From NCBI GenBank assembly GCA_023395515.1, contig JAEWZB010000121.1:1-64000 (forward strand): a stretch of 64,000 bases of DNA, written 5' to 3'. Source of the stretch: Bacillota bacterium. GTDB taxonomy: Bacteria; Bacillota; Syntrophomonadia; Syntrophomonadales; Syntrophomonadaceae. Positions 25,453 to 33,506 of the stretch are shown here, piece after piece; the stretch's first letter is position 1; the number at the start of each line of letters is the position of its first letter. Made by a program: the position numbers and the translations under genes. Below the pieces are notes generated by a model. It saw only the letters and a list, made by a program, of their open reading frames with translations. It had not been told where the DNA came from and did no database searches.

Positions 25453-27489
25453 ATGAATATGGATATGTCCCAGTATCTGGATGTATTTCTAGAAGAAAGT
25501 AAGGAACACCTTGGCAGTTTAAATCAAAAACTTCTGGATTTAGAAAGAAACCCTACTAATTTAGCGGCATTAAATGAAATATTCAGAGCTGCCCATACCC
25601 TTAAAGGTATGTCATCAACCATGGGATTTGAAGATCTGGCTGATTTAACTCATCATATGGAAAACGTTCTGGCCGATTTAAAAGAAGGAGTATTAATAGC
25701 CAACTCCTCGGTTGTAGATGTATTATTCGAATGTTTTGACCGTATTCAGCTAATGGTGGAAAACATTGAAACAACTGGGTCGGGCTTTATGGATAATAGA
25801 GATTTAGTGGAATTATTAGAAGGTATAAAAAAAGGTGAATTAGTTAGTGCGACTCTGGAAGCAGATCTGCCCAGCAGTTTACCTTATTTAGAGACGGTAA
25901 ACCAAGACCTGCAAAATAATTTTCAGTTTAATGACTATGATATTACTATTTTAGAAGAAGCCCATAGCCGAGGCTTTAATGTTTTTCGCATTAAAATTTC
26001 TATTGATCCCAGTTGTTTAATGAAAGCAGTTCGTGCTTTCATGGTATTTAAAGCAGTTGAAGAAGAAGGAGAAATTATAAAATCTATACCGGCCGCTCAA
26101 GAACTTGATGAAGGCCGTTTCGAAAACGATTTCCAAATATTTTTAGTTACCCATCTTGACCAAGGCCCTATTCAGGAACTTATTACAGGTATATCCGAAG
26201 TTAAGGTGGATTTTATTGAAAAAGTTAATATTGAATTATTAGTTGACCATAATACTGTTTTTGATATGGCCAATAACCTTGGTAATGAAGAAAATAACCT
26301 GGCTGGTGAAAATAATGGGGACGATATTAGAAAAGCTCCTAAAGTAAAACATACGGTGCGGGTTGATATTGAGCGGTTAGATAATTTAATGAACCTGGTA
26401 GGCGAGCTGGTAATGCACAAGGGCAGACTTGAACAAATCGGTGCTACTAGTAAAATAGGTGATTTAAATGAAACTATTGAACAAATTGACCGAATCAGCA
26501 GTGATTTACAATCAGTAGTCATGAAAGTAAGAATGGTGCCTATTGAGCAAGTGTTTAATAGATTTCCCCGTATGGTAAGAGACTTAGCTAAAGAACTTAA
26601 TAAAGAAGTAAACTTCATAATAGAAGGCAAAGAAACTGAATTAGATAGAACCGTTATTGATGAAATAGGTGACCCTCTAGTTCATTTATTAAGAAATGCA
26701 GTTGACCATGGTTTGGAATCTACTGAACAAAGAATTAGCACCGGTAAAACAACTTATGGGACGGTGGTCCTGCGGGCCAGACATGAAGGCAATAATGTTT
26801 ATATTGAAGTTGAAGATGACGGACTGGGGATCAATGTTAAAAAAGTCCAGGAACTTGCTATAAACAAGGGGTTAATAACTGCGGGGGAAGCGGAGAGAAT
26901 GTCCCACGAAGAAGCAGTTAGTATATTATTTTACCCTGGGTTTAGCACGGCCAAAGCGGTAAGTGATGTATCAGGACGAGGCGTAGGACTTGATGTGGTT
27001 AAATCAAAAATTGAAGCCTTAAATGGAGAAATATTTGTTGATTCTAAAGAAGGTACCGGAACAAAATTTAGAATCAAGCTTCCTTTAACTTTAGCTATAA
27101 TTCAGGCTTTGATGGTTTCCGTAGGAGACGAAATTTATGCTATACCCTTAAGTTCGGTAGATGAAACTACCATGATTACTAAAGAAGATATTAAAATGAT
27201 TCAAAATCAAGAAGTGATGATGATGAGAGGCAATGTGCTTCCCATCTACCGCTTGAGCTCTCTTTTAGAAACCCCTAATTACATAGAAGAACAATCCGAA
27301 ATGTATGTAGTAGTAGTGCGAAAAGCTGAAAGACAAATTGGCCTGATTGTCGATACCTTAATTGGACAGCAGGAGATAGTAATTAAGTCATTAGGCAAGA
27401 TACTGGGAGGTATACCAGGCATAGCAGGTGCTATTGTGGCTGGTGATGGTAATGTTAGATTGATACTTGATATCGCTACATTGTTTTAG
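25453..27489 (+). CDS. cheA: Chemotaxis histidine kinase CheA
   Basis: CheA phosphorylates CheY and CheB in response to receptor arrays. The product is about 678 residues. In order it shows an HPt domain with the phospho-His in AAHTLKGMSSTMGFEDLADL, and a P2 CheY/CheB-binding domain (YDITILEEAHSRGFNVFRIK). Dimerisation (NLMNLVGELVMHKGRLEQI), HATPase (LLRNAVDHGLES, VEDDGLGI, SGRGVGLDVVKS) and C-terminal CheW-like domains follow. The ATG at 25453 is 6 bases after GAGGTG. The GTG at 25444 falls inside that site and is rejected. Confidence 0.97.
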   Translation: MNMDMSQYLDVFLEESKEHLGSLNQKLLDLERNPTNLAALNEIFRAAHTLKGMSSTMGFEDLADLTHHMENVLADLKEGVLIANSSVVDVLFECFDRIQLMVENIETTGSGFMDNRDLVELLEGIKKGELVSATLEADLPSSLPYLETVNQDLQNNFQFNDYDITILEEAHSRGFNVFRIKISIDPSCLMKAVRAFMVFKAVEEEGEIIKSIPAAQELDEGRFENDFQIFLVTHLDQGPIQELITGISEVKVDFIEKVNIELLVDHNTVFDMANNLGNEENNLAGENNGDDIRKAPKVKHTVRVDIERLDNLMNLVGELVMHKGRLEQIGATSKIGDLNETIEQIDRISSDLQSVVMKVRMVPIEQVFNRFPRMVRDLAKELNKEVNFIIEGKETELDRTVIDEIGDPLVHLLRNAVDHGLESTEQRISTGKTTYGTVVLRARHEGNNVYIEVEDDGLGINVKKVQELAINKGLITAGEAERMSHEEAVSILFYPGFSTAKAVSDVSGRGVGLDVVKSKIEALNGEIFVDSKEGTGTKFRIKLPLTLAIIQALMVSVGDEIYAIPLSSVDETTMITKEDIKMIQNQEVMMMRGNVLPIYRLSSLLETPNYIEEQSEMYVVVVRKAERQIGLIVDTLIGQQEIVIKSLGKILGGIPGIAGAIVAGDGNVRLILDIATLF

Positions 27490-27501
27490 TGAGGTGACAA
27501 A

Positions 27502-27969
27502 ATGCAAAATGTTGTTAATCTAAATATAAGTACTGCCGATTATTTGAGTGAAGAATTTCAAGTTGTAGCCTTTAAGTTAGGACAAGAGGAATACGGAGCC
27601 GATGTTTTAAATGTCCAGGAGATTAACCGTCCCTTAAATATTACCCGGGTGCCCCGGACTCAAGAATATATCGAAGGGGTAGTAAACCTTAGGGGTAATA
27701 TTGTTCCGGTTATTAATCTGCATACCAAGTTTAATATTAAAGGCCAGGGCTCGGAAGATGATAAGAGAATAATAGTTTTTCAGTTTGACGATCTGAAGGT
27801 AGGCATTATAGTAGATGAGGTATCTGAAGTAATAAGGCTTAAAACTAGTGATATAGAAGAAACGGCTAAGGTGTACAATGCAATGACTGTTGAGCATATT
27901 AAAGGCATTGCTAAAGTTAATAGCAGATTATTAATTCTGCTGGACTTACCAAAGATATTAGAGGTATAG
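27502..27969 (+). CDS. cheW: Chemotaxis coupling protein CheW
   Basis: CheW couples chemoreceptors to CheA in the signalling array. The 155-residue protein is a single CheW beta-barrel domain with the typical segments QVVAFKLGQEEYGADVLNVQ, NITRVPRTQEYIEGVVNLRG and IIVDEVSEVIRL. The N-terminus carries a short polar extension of about 15 residues. GTGAGGTGA precedes the ATG. It lies 12 bp after cheA and 15 bp before cheC. Confidence 0.97.
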   Translation: MQNVVNLNISTADYLSEEFQVVAFKLGQEEYGADVLNVQEINRPLNITRVPRTQEYIEGVVNLRGNIVPVINLHTKFNIKGQGSEDDKRIIVFQFDDLKVGIIVDEVSEVIRLKTSDIEETAKVYNAMTVEHIKGIAKVNSRLLILLDLPKILEV

Positions 27970-27984
27970 GGTGGGTGGTCTTTA

Positions 27985-28611
27985 GTGGCTCATGATTTTA
28001 TTGAACTGTCATCTATACAAATTGATGCATTAAAAGAAATTGGAAATATCGGGGCTGGCAATGCTGCTACCGCATTAGCCCAGATGGTTAATACTAAAAT
28101 TGACATGGCTGTACCCCGGGTAAATATTCTTCCTTTCTCTGAAGTACCGGATTTAATAGGAGGAGCCGATTCACATGTGGTTGGGATATATCTAAATGTA
28201 ACTGGTTCTGCACCGGCGAATATTTTATTTATTTTACCCATAGCCAAAGCTTGTGCACTTTGTGATATGCTTTTTGCCAGAGATATAGGTCACACTTTGC
28301 CGGAAGATTTCGGGGAAATGGAAATGTCAGCTATGATGGAACTGGGAAATATTTTAACTGCAACTTATTTAAACGCTTTATCCATGTTTACGCAACTAAC
28401 CTTTATGCCTTCTGTGCCTGGTTTAGGTATGGATATGGCCGGAGCAATAATTGATGCTATATTAGCGCAGTTTGGAGAAGTTGCGGACTATGTTTTGGCC
28501 CTGGAAACCGATTTTAGAAAGGAAGACATGGATGTAGTAGGGCACTTTTTCATGTTGCCTGAACCAGGCTCGCTAGATACGATTTTAACTGCGCTTGGGG
28601 TGAGTTATTAA
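27985..28611 (+). CDS. cheC: CheY-P phosphatase CheC
   Basis: CheC dephosphorylates CheY-P and controls CheD by binding it, as in the B. subtilis adaptation system. Both phosphatase signatures with Glu and Asn are present (LKEIGNIGAGNAATALAQM and MSAMMELGNILTATYLNAL), so the enzyme is expected to be active at both sites. The GTG start follows GGGTGGT. The stop abuts the cheD ATG directly, which fits their partnership. Confidence 0.96.
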   Translation: MAHDFIELSSIQIDALKEIGNIGAGNAATALAQMVNTKIDMAVPRVNILPFSEVPDLIGGADSHVVGIYLNVTGSAPANILFILPIAKACALCDMLFARDIGHTLPEDFGEMEMSAMMELGNILTATYLNALSMFTQLTFMPSVPGLGMDMAGAIIDAILAQFGEVADYVLALETDFRKEDMDVVGHFFMLPEPGSLDTILTALGVSY

Positions 28612-29097
28612 ATGGGCAAAATTATTCAAGTAGGAATGGCTGACTTAAAACTAGCTGCAAATCCAGACAAGCTTTTGACGGCAGGACTGGGGTCATGTAT
28701 TGGTATATGCCTTTTCGATAAAAGTGTGGCTAAAGGTGGATTAGCCCATATTATGCTTCCTTCCAGTACTTTGGCTAAAAATGCAGTTAATCAAGCTAAA
28801 TTTGCCGATTCGGCCATAATTTTATTAATAGAGGAATTAGAAAAGTATGGTTGCAGTAGAAGCCGGCTGCAGGCAAAATATGCCGGTGGTTCGCAAATGT
28901 TTAAGTTTTCCGGTGAGAGTGACATTATGAAAATAGGGCAAAGAAATGCTCAAGCCGTAGAAGAAAATTTACAAAAACATCGTATCCGGGTATTGGCTAC
29001 GGATACAGGAGGTAATTACGGAAGAACTATTACATTTGATCCGCAATCTGGTGATCTACTAGTTAGGACAATTGGACATGGGGAGAGAATTATTTAA
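28612..29097 (+). CDS. cheD: Chemoreceptor glutamine deamidase CheD
   Basis: CheD deamidates receptor glutamines and, with CheC and CheY-P, forms an adaptation loop. The 161-residue protein shows the catalytic Cys in AGLGSCIGICLFD and the His in GGLAHIMLPSS. Further conserved residues are in AKYAGGSQMF and DTGGNYGRTITFDPQSG. Its last base is shared with the first base of the sigD ATG (TAATG), suggesting coupling. Confidence 0.96.
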   Translation: MGKIIQVGMADLKLAANPDKLLTAGLGSCIGICLFDKSVAKGGLAHIMLPSSTLAKNAVNQAKFADSAIILLIEELEKYGCSRSRLQAKYAGGSQMFKFSGESDIMKIGQRNAQAVEENLQKHRIRVLATDTGGNYGRTITFDPQSGDLLVRTIGHGERII

Positions 29098-29870
29098 TGA
29101 CCTCTGATTTACATAGTTTCTGGGTTCAGTATAAGGAAAATTATTTAATAGAGGCTCGCGATGAATTAATAATTCATTATTCCCATCTGGTTAAATATGT
29201 GGCCAATAGGTTGGCTATCAATTTGTCCTCGGTAGTAGAAGTTGATGAATTAGTATCCTATGGTATTGAAGGTTTAATTGATGCTATAGAAAAATTTGAT
29301 CATAAGAGAAATATTAAATTTGAAACTTATGCTCTTACTAGAATAAGGGGTTCTATGATTGATGGACTTAGATCCATGGATTGGGTACCCGTTTCGGTGC
29401 GCCAGAAAAGCAAGGAATTTGAAAAAGTGTATGCCGCATTAGAAGCTAAACTGGGCCGTGCGGCTACGGATAGCGAAGTAGCAGCAGCCATGGGCATAAG
29501 TGTTAATGAATTAGCTAATATCTTAAAAGATATTGCTTCTACGACAATAATTTCATTAGATGATTTTCTGCCCGGTGATGATTCGGGGGATAAGAAAAAA
29601 CGAATAATGGATGTTTTGGAGGATGAGAGTAATCCGGATATACTTGAACTTCTAGAAATATCTGATACTAAGAATATCTTAGCTAAATCGATTGCTAAAT
29701 TACCTGAAAAAGAAAAAATGGTAATCTATTTTTATTATTATGAAGGCTTAACTTTAAAAGAAATTGGGGCCGTTCTGGGTTTATCTGAATCTAGAATATC
29801 ACAACTTCATACTAAAGCTATACTAAGGCTTAGAGGCAGTCTAAGCAAAAAGAAAAACTTAGTGATGTAA
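29097..29870 (+). CDS. sigD: Flagellar/motility sigma factor SigD (FliA, sigma-28)
   Basis: This RNA polymerase sigma factor drives late flagellar, flagellin and chemotaxis genes. The 257-residue protein has region 2 (HYSHLVKYVANRLAINLSSV, then DELVSYGIEGLIDAIEKFDH, and FETYALTRIRGSMIDGLRSM). Region 3 (LEAKLGRAATDSEVAAAMGI) follows, and region 4 with its helix-turn-helix (LTLKEIGAVLGLSESRISQL). Being near the 3' end of a roughly 31-kb operon, its level may depend on how far transcription proceeds, as is known in B. subtilis. Confidence 0.96.
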   Translation: MTSDLHSFWVQYKENYLIEARDELIIHYSHLVKYVANRLAINLSSVVEVDELVSYGIEGLIDAIEKFDHKRNIKFETYALTRIRGSMIDGLRSMDWVPVSVRQKSKEFEKVYAALEAKLGRAATDSEVAAAMGISVNELANILKDIASTTIISLDDFLPGDDSGDKKKRIMDVLEDESNPDILELLEISDTKNILAKSIAKLPEKEKMVIYFYYYEGLTLKEIGAVLGLSESRISQLHTKAILRLRGSLSKKKNLVM

Positions 29871-29902
29871 GAAGCAAGATTTATATATAAGGGGGGAATT
29901 TA

Positions 29903-31309
29903 ATGCTGGAGAACCAAATAAGTAAAGACGGAGAAGTCAGAGTAGCTTTTGATAAAGATAAGCTCAAGGCATATTTGGAAGTAGTTCCCCCATTAGGTGA
30001 TGGCAAACCAGTTACTAAACAAGATATTGAGGCTACCCTTAAAGAACAGCAAGTTGTACAAGGAATTAAGGCTAATCAGATTGAAGAAGCTTTAAAAGAG
30101 CATAATTGGGGAAAAAAGATTCTTATTGCCGAAGGTCAACCATCAGAGCATGGGCATAATGCCCAAGTAACTTTTAAGTTTCCTTTGCCCAGTGAAAGGG
30201 TGGGGCCTAAAATTGATGAAGAAGGTACTGCAGATTATCGGGATTTAGGACTTATTTATAACGTGAAAATGGGAGAGTTATTAGCCGAAAAGACTCCTGC
30301 TACACCTGGTATACCGGGGGTGGATGTAACTGGTAAAGCTATACCGGCTAAACCGGGGGTGGATTTACGTATTCCCAAAGGGAAAAATACTTTTAGCGAT
30401 GATAAAGACACCATGGTTTTAGCCGCCATAGATGGTAATGTAACTATTCGGGACAATAAAATTGTAGTTGATCCCGTTTATGTTGTTTCCGGTGATGTGG
30501 ATTTCTCTTCCGGGAATATAGAGTTTGTAGGAAACGTAGTCATTAATGGTAATGTTAATTCCGGCTTTAAGGTCCATGCGGGTGGAGATATAGATGTTAT
30601 GGGCTTTATTGATGGAGCGGAAGTTACCGCAGGTGGCAGTATTGTGGTTAAAGGCGGTATTAACACTGGCAACAAAGGATTAGTAAAAGCTAGTGGTGAT
30701 ATATGTGCCCGTTTTGTGGAGAATTCCCGTATAGAAGCTGGCCATGATATATTAATCCGGGAAGCTATAATGCAATCTTTAGTTAGGGCCGGAGGCTCGG
30801 TAAGGGTAAGGGATAAAAAGGCTATCATACTAGGCGGAGTAACTCAAGCTTCGGTAGAAGTGGAATCACGGGTCTTAGGTTCTCAGCTGGCTACGGCTAC
30901 CGTAGTAGAAGTAGGCGTTAACCCTCATTATCGTGAAGAATATTTGCAATTGAATAAATTAAGGAAAGAAAGAAAGCATACATTAGAAAATCTGAATCAT
31001 AACTTACAAGTTTACCAAAAGAGTGGGGTAGCACCTGAAAACTTATCACCCCAAAGGAAATTAGCTTTAATTAAAACCTTAGATGATTTCAAAAATCTAA
31101 GAAAAGAAATGCAGGAAATTGAAGAGCGGATAATTTTTTTAGAAAACGAGTTTTTAAATAGTTATAATGCCAAAGTGAAAGCCCATGACATAGTATATCC
31201 TGGGGTTAGAATAACTATAGGGCAATCTATATATATTGTTAATGACCCTATAAAATATAGTGCTTTTGTTTTGGAGGATGGGGAAGTAAGGATATCGTCT
31301 TTACGCTAG
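29903..31309 (+). CDS. FapA family protein (DUF342), flagellar operon
   Basis: The 468-residue protein belongs to the FapA/DUF342 family. It has an N-terminal alpha/beta domain, a glycine-rich right-handed beta-helix core with repeated turns (NIEFVGNVVINGNVNSGFKV, VHAGGDIDVMGFIDGAEV, NSRIEAGHDILIREAIMQ), and a C-terminal coiled coil around residues 345-415. FapA-like proteins can polymerise and influence cell shape or surface signalling in some bacteria. In clostridia the gene often follows sigD. Its role in motility is unknown. It is absent from this position in B. subtilis. Confidence 0.85.
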   Translation: MLENQISKDGEVRVAFDKDKLKAYLEVVPPLGDGKPVTKQDIEATLKEQQVVQGIKANQIEEALKEHNWGKKILIAEGQPSEHGHNAQVTFKFPLPSERVGPKIDEEGTADYRDLGLIYNVKMGELLAEKTPATPGIPGVDVTGKAIPAKPGVDLRIPKGKNTFSDDKDTMVLAAIDGNVTIRDNKIVVDPVYVVSGDVDFSSGNIEFVGNVVINGNVNSGFKVHAGGDIDVMGFIDGAEVTAGGSIVVKGGINTGNKGLVKASGDICARFVENSRIEAGHDILIREAIMQSLVRAGGSVRVRDKKAIILGGVTQASVEVESRVLGSQLATATVVEVGVNPHYREEYLQLNKLRKERKHTLENLNHNLQVYQKSGVAPENLSPQRKLALIKTLDDFKNLRKEMQEIEERIIFLENEFLNSYNAKVKAHDIVYPGVRITIGQSIYIVNDPIKYSAFVLEDGEVRISSLR

Positions 31310-31320
31310 GAGGGACTATA

Positions 31321-31623
31321 ATGACTATTAGAAGTATAGATATGCAAGTCCTGGTACAAAAAGCAACAGATGTGTCCAAAATTCAGCATACTCAACAAAT
31401 CCAAAATGCTGGTAGACAGCAAGAAAATGCGGCTCAGATTATGCAACAAACTGAGGTTATTTCCAAATCGGTTAATCAAACTAAAGAAACTGAAGCTAAG
31501 CGGGTACATGAGGAAAAAGAGAAGAAAGAAAAAGGAAAAGGAAAACGGGGCAAGTCATCTCCTGCCCCAGAAGATAGCAAAGAATCTGGTTCAGATCATC
31601 CCGGAATTGATATTATAGCATAG
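31321..31623 (+). CDS. Small hypothetical protein downstream of fapA
   Basis: I do not recognise a characterised family. The 100-residue product has a glutamine-rich N-terminal half (IQHTQQIQNAGRQQENAAQI) likely to be helical. A very basic lysine/glutamate stretch (EEKEKKEKGKGKRGKSS) and an acidic/polar tail follow. It has no signal peptide, membrane segment or cysteine. A strong TAGGAGGG 8 bases before the ATG and tight 11-bp spacing to fapA support expression within the operon. An overlapping +1 frame at 31370 is a shadow. Confidence 0.7.
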   Translation: MTIRSIDMQVLVQKATDVSKIQHTQQIQNAGRQQENAAQIMQQTEVISKSVNQTKETEAKRVHEEKEKKEKGKGKRGKSSPAPEDSKESGSDHPGIDIIA

Positions 31624-31635
31624 GTGGTGATTTTA

Positions 31636-32298
31636 ATAGTAACTTTTATAGTTGCGCTGGCCTTTCTTCTAATAGTAATAGCAATTTATTATATAATAAA
31701 GCAACAAAATATGATGGAATCATTTTCCCGTGAGTTTGCCGATGTGTTAAATGAAGCGGAACAATTAAAACAAGATTTAAATATTATGATGGAAAATGCT
31801 CTGGATATCTCCCGTTCCTTAGTAGATGATCTGGATGCCAAAGTAAATATAGCTCCACCTAGTGATGAACAGATAACCGAACTTATGTTGCTGCCTAATG
31901 CCGGGGATAGTATTAGGGTTTACGAACTAGCTAAACAATTAGATATTGACAGTCAGGAATTGATTAGCCTTTTAGCTAAATGGGGCTATAGATATAATAA
32001 CCAGATGAATACCTTAGACCTTGACATAGTGGCCAATATAAAAAGATTAGTTCTTGAAAATGGGCCTCCCCCAGTTGAAATCTTTAGTAGGAAAGAAAAA
32101 ACCCAGGTTACAATGGTTCCCGAGGATAATGAGGACAATTTCAATCTGGAACAAATAAAAAAAGCTCATCCTTACTTAGCCGTGGGCATACTGGCTGAAC
32201 AGGGTTACAGTATTAAAGAAATAGCTAAATTACTGGGACGGGGACAAGGTGAGATAAACTTAATACTAAGCTTATCTAAAAAAACTAAAGTTATATAA
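31636..32298 (+). CDS. SwrB-position membrane protein with IF2-N-like domain and C-terminal helix-turn-helix
   Basis: The last gene of the fla/che operon sits where B. subtilis has swrB. The product of about 220 residues has an N-terminal membrane helix (VTFIVALAFLLIVIAIYYII), a coiled coil (about 28-70), and an IF2-N-like module (IRVYELAKQLDIDSQELISL, then NNQMNTLDLD). The C-terminal helix-turn-helix-like part is ILAEQGYSIKEIAKLLGRGQ. AGGTGGTGA at 31622-31630 places initiation best at the ATA at 31636. The GTGs at 31624 and 31627 lie inside that ribosome site. SwrB activates basal body assembly, and a similar role here is inferred from position and topology only. Confidence 0.75.
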   Translation: MVTFIVALAFLLIVIAIYYIIKQQNMMESFSREFADVLNEAEQLKQDLNIMMENALDISRSLVDDLDAKVNIAPPSDEQITELMLLPNAGDSIRVYELAKQLDIDSQELISLLAKWGYRYNNQMNTLDLDIVANIKRLVLENGPPPVEIFSRKEKTQVTMVPEDNEDNFNLEQIKKAHPYLAVGILAEQGYSIKEIAKLLGRGQGEINLILSLSKKTKVI

Positions 32299-32321
32299 AG
32301 CGAATTTAACTAAATTCGCTT
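32298..32321 (+). other. Partial copy of the operon terminator stem
   Basis: AAGCGAATTTA (32298-32308) and TAAATTCGCTT (32311-32321) form a perfect 11-bp stem overlapping the last base of the stop codon. No T-run follows. Its arms match the real terminator stem at 32473-32494, with the 124-bp fold-back element between them, suggesting duplication around an insertion. Confidence 0.65.
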
Positions 32322-32445
32322 CAGAGCGTCAAAAAAGCCCAATAGCTGCGTTGTTAAGGTCAGCCCGTTCAATCGACGTACCTATGTACGCCTCAATCAC
32401 GGTCTTCCCTTAACGCCTTGCTCTTGAACTTTTTTGCTCGCTCTG
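32322..32445 (+). repeat. 124-bp fold-back (palindromic) element
   Basis: The element consists of two 60-base arms (32322-32381 and 32386-32445) around the loop CTAT. The ends are CAGAGCG...CGCTCTG, followed inward by A-tract/T-tract pairing, then GTTAAGG/CCTTAAC and GTAC/GTAC at the loop. The arms are imperfectly complementary throughout. It has no ORF and is more GC-rich than its surroundings. It resembles dispersed palindromic repeats (REP/MITE class). The rest of the 32299-32694 gap contains two related stems, the terminator at 32473 and the rpsB promoter. Confidence 0.7.
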
Positions 32446-32472
32446 AAAATGCATACTTTTTCAATAATCTCC

Positions 32473-32500
32473 AGCGAATTTACTTTAATTCGCTTTTTTT
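32473..32500 (+). terminator. Intrinsic terminator of the fla/che operon
   Basis: AGCGAATT (32473-32480) pairs with AATTCGCT (32487-32494) around a 6-base loop and is followed by seven T residues. It is the first complete stem plus T-run after the last flagellar gene and precedes the rpsB promoter. Confidence 0.85.
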
Positions 32501-32555
32501 ACGTCTTTTGGGGCACAATAATTGATAATACTAAAGGATTCAAAAGCTTAGAATC

Positions 32556-32585
32556 TTGCAAAACGTATAGCCGTTATGGTATATT
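32556..32585 (+). promoter_or_regulatory. Promoter of rpsB-tsf
   Basis: TTGCAA (32556-32561) and TATATT (32580-32585) are separated by 18 bases, with an extended -10 TGG just before the -10 box. The implied leader is about 100 bases and includes AAAGGAGG before the rpsB ATG. Confidence 0.6.
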
Positions 32586-32694
32586 AATTTTTGGTAATTA
32601 CACACGCTAAGGTGACATTATAAATAGTGCTGAGTATCAGTTTTTATAATGGATGAAGCTAGCGGAGGAATAAAACTAAAGGAGGTATATAATT

Positions 32695-33393
32695 ATGTCA
32701 GTAATTACTATGAAACAACTTCTTGAAGCAGGGGTCCACTTTGGACATCAAACCCGTCGGTGGAATCCTAAGATGGCAACTTATATCTATATGGAGAGAA
32801 ATGGTATTTATATCATTGATCTGCAGCAAACCGTGAAGAAATTCGAAGAAGCTTATGAGTTTGTAAAAAGTGTAGCTGTGGACGGAAAAGGAGTTCTTTT
32901 TGTAGGTACGAAGAAACAAGCTCAGGAAACTATTAAAGAGGAAGCTATCAGGTCTAATATGTACTTTGTCAATCAGCGTTGGTTGGGTGGCATGTTAACC
33001 AACTATAAGACGATTAGAAAAAGAGTATTAAGGTTAAAACAGCTGGAAAAAATGGAAGCAGAAGGAGCTTTTGACGTTTTAACCAAAAAAGAAGTGGCAA
33101 AACTTATAAATGAGCGGGAAAGACTGGAAAGATTTTTAGGCGGTATTAAGGATATGGAAAAACTGCCCGGAGCTATTTTTGTAGTTGATCCCAGAAAAGA
33201 AAGAATTGCAGTAGCTGAAGCCAGAAAACTAAATATTCCTGTAGTAGCTATTGTTGATACTAACTGTGATCCTGATGAAGTAGATTATGTTATCCCCGGT
33301 AATGATGATGCTATCAGAGCAGTAAAGCTTATAACTGGAAAAATGGCAGATGCTGTTCTGGAAGGCAGGCAAGGAGAACAAGTTACTGCTTAA
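32695..33393 (+). CDS. rpsB: 30S ribosomal protein S2
   Basis: S2 is a small-subunit ribosomal protein bound near the decoding side. The 232-residue product starts [20 protein letters not shown] and contains [20 protein letters not shown] and [15 protein letters not shown]. The C-terminal part has [20 protein letters not shown], all typical of bacterial S2. A strong AAAGGAGG is 8 bases before the ATG. The gene has its own promoter and is followed by a terminator before tsf. Confidence 0.98.
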   Translation: MSVITMKQLLEAGVHFGHQTRRWNPKMATYIYMERNGIYIIDLQQTVKKFEEAYEFVKSVAVDGKGVLFVGTKKQAQETIKEEAIRSNMYFVNQRWLGGMLTNYKTIRKRVLRLKQLEKMEAEGAFDVLTKKEVAKLINERERLERFLGGIKDMEKLPGAIFVVDPRKERIAVAEARKLNIPVVAIVDTNCDPDEVDYVIPGNDDAIRAVKLITGKMADAVLEGRQGEQVTA

Positions 33394-33402
33394 GTGATCA
33401 AC

Positions 33403-33435
33403 AAGGGGTGGATTTTTACTAAACACCCCTTTTTT
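33403..33435 (+). terminator. Terminator/attenuator between rpsB and tsf
   Basis: AAGGGGTG (33403-33410) pairs with CACCCCTT (33424-33431), followed by a T-run to 33435. Placed between two cotranscribed translation genes, it probably lowers tsf expression relative to rpsB rather than fully separating them, as no clear tsf promoter is seen. Confidence 0.8.
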
Positions 33436-33506
33436 GTACTATCATTAAAAAAACTGCCTATTGCTAAGGCAAAGGGTTAATTATAAATACATAGGAGGTT
33501 ATGAAC

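Noticed and set aside
31370..31618. 82-residue ORF overlapping the small hypothetical gene
   Set aside because: It lies in a different frame within 31321-31623, has no ribosome site, and has a basic composition typical of a shadow of a Gln/Lys-rich gene.
32501..32694. Riboswitch or S2-binding leader before rpsB
   Set aside because: Beyond the promoter, no conserved core or strong nested stems could be identified by eye.
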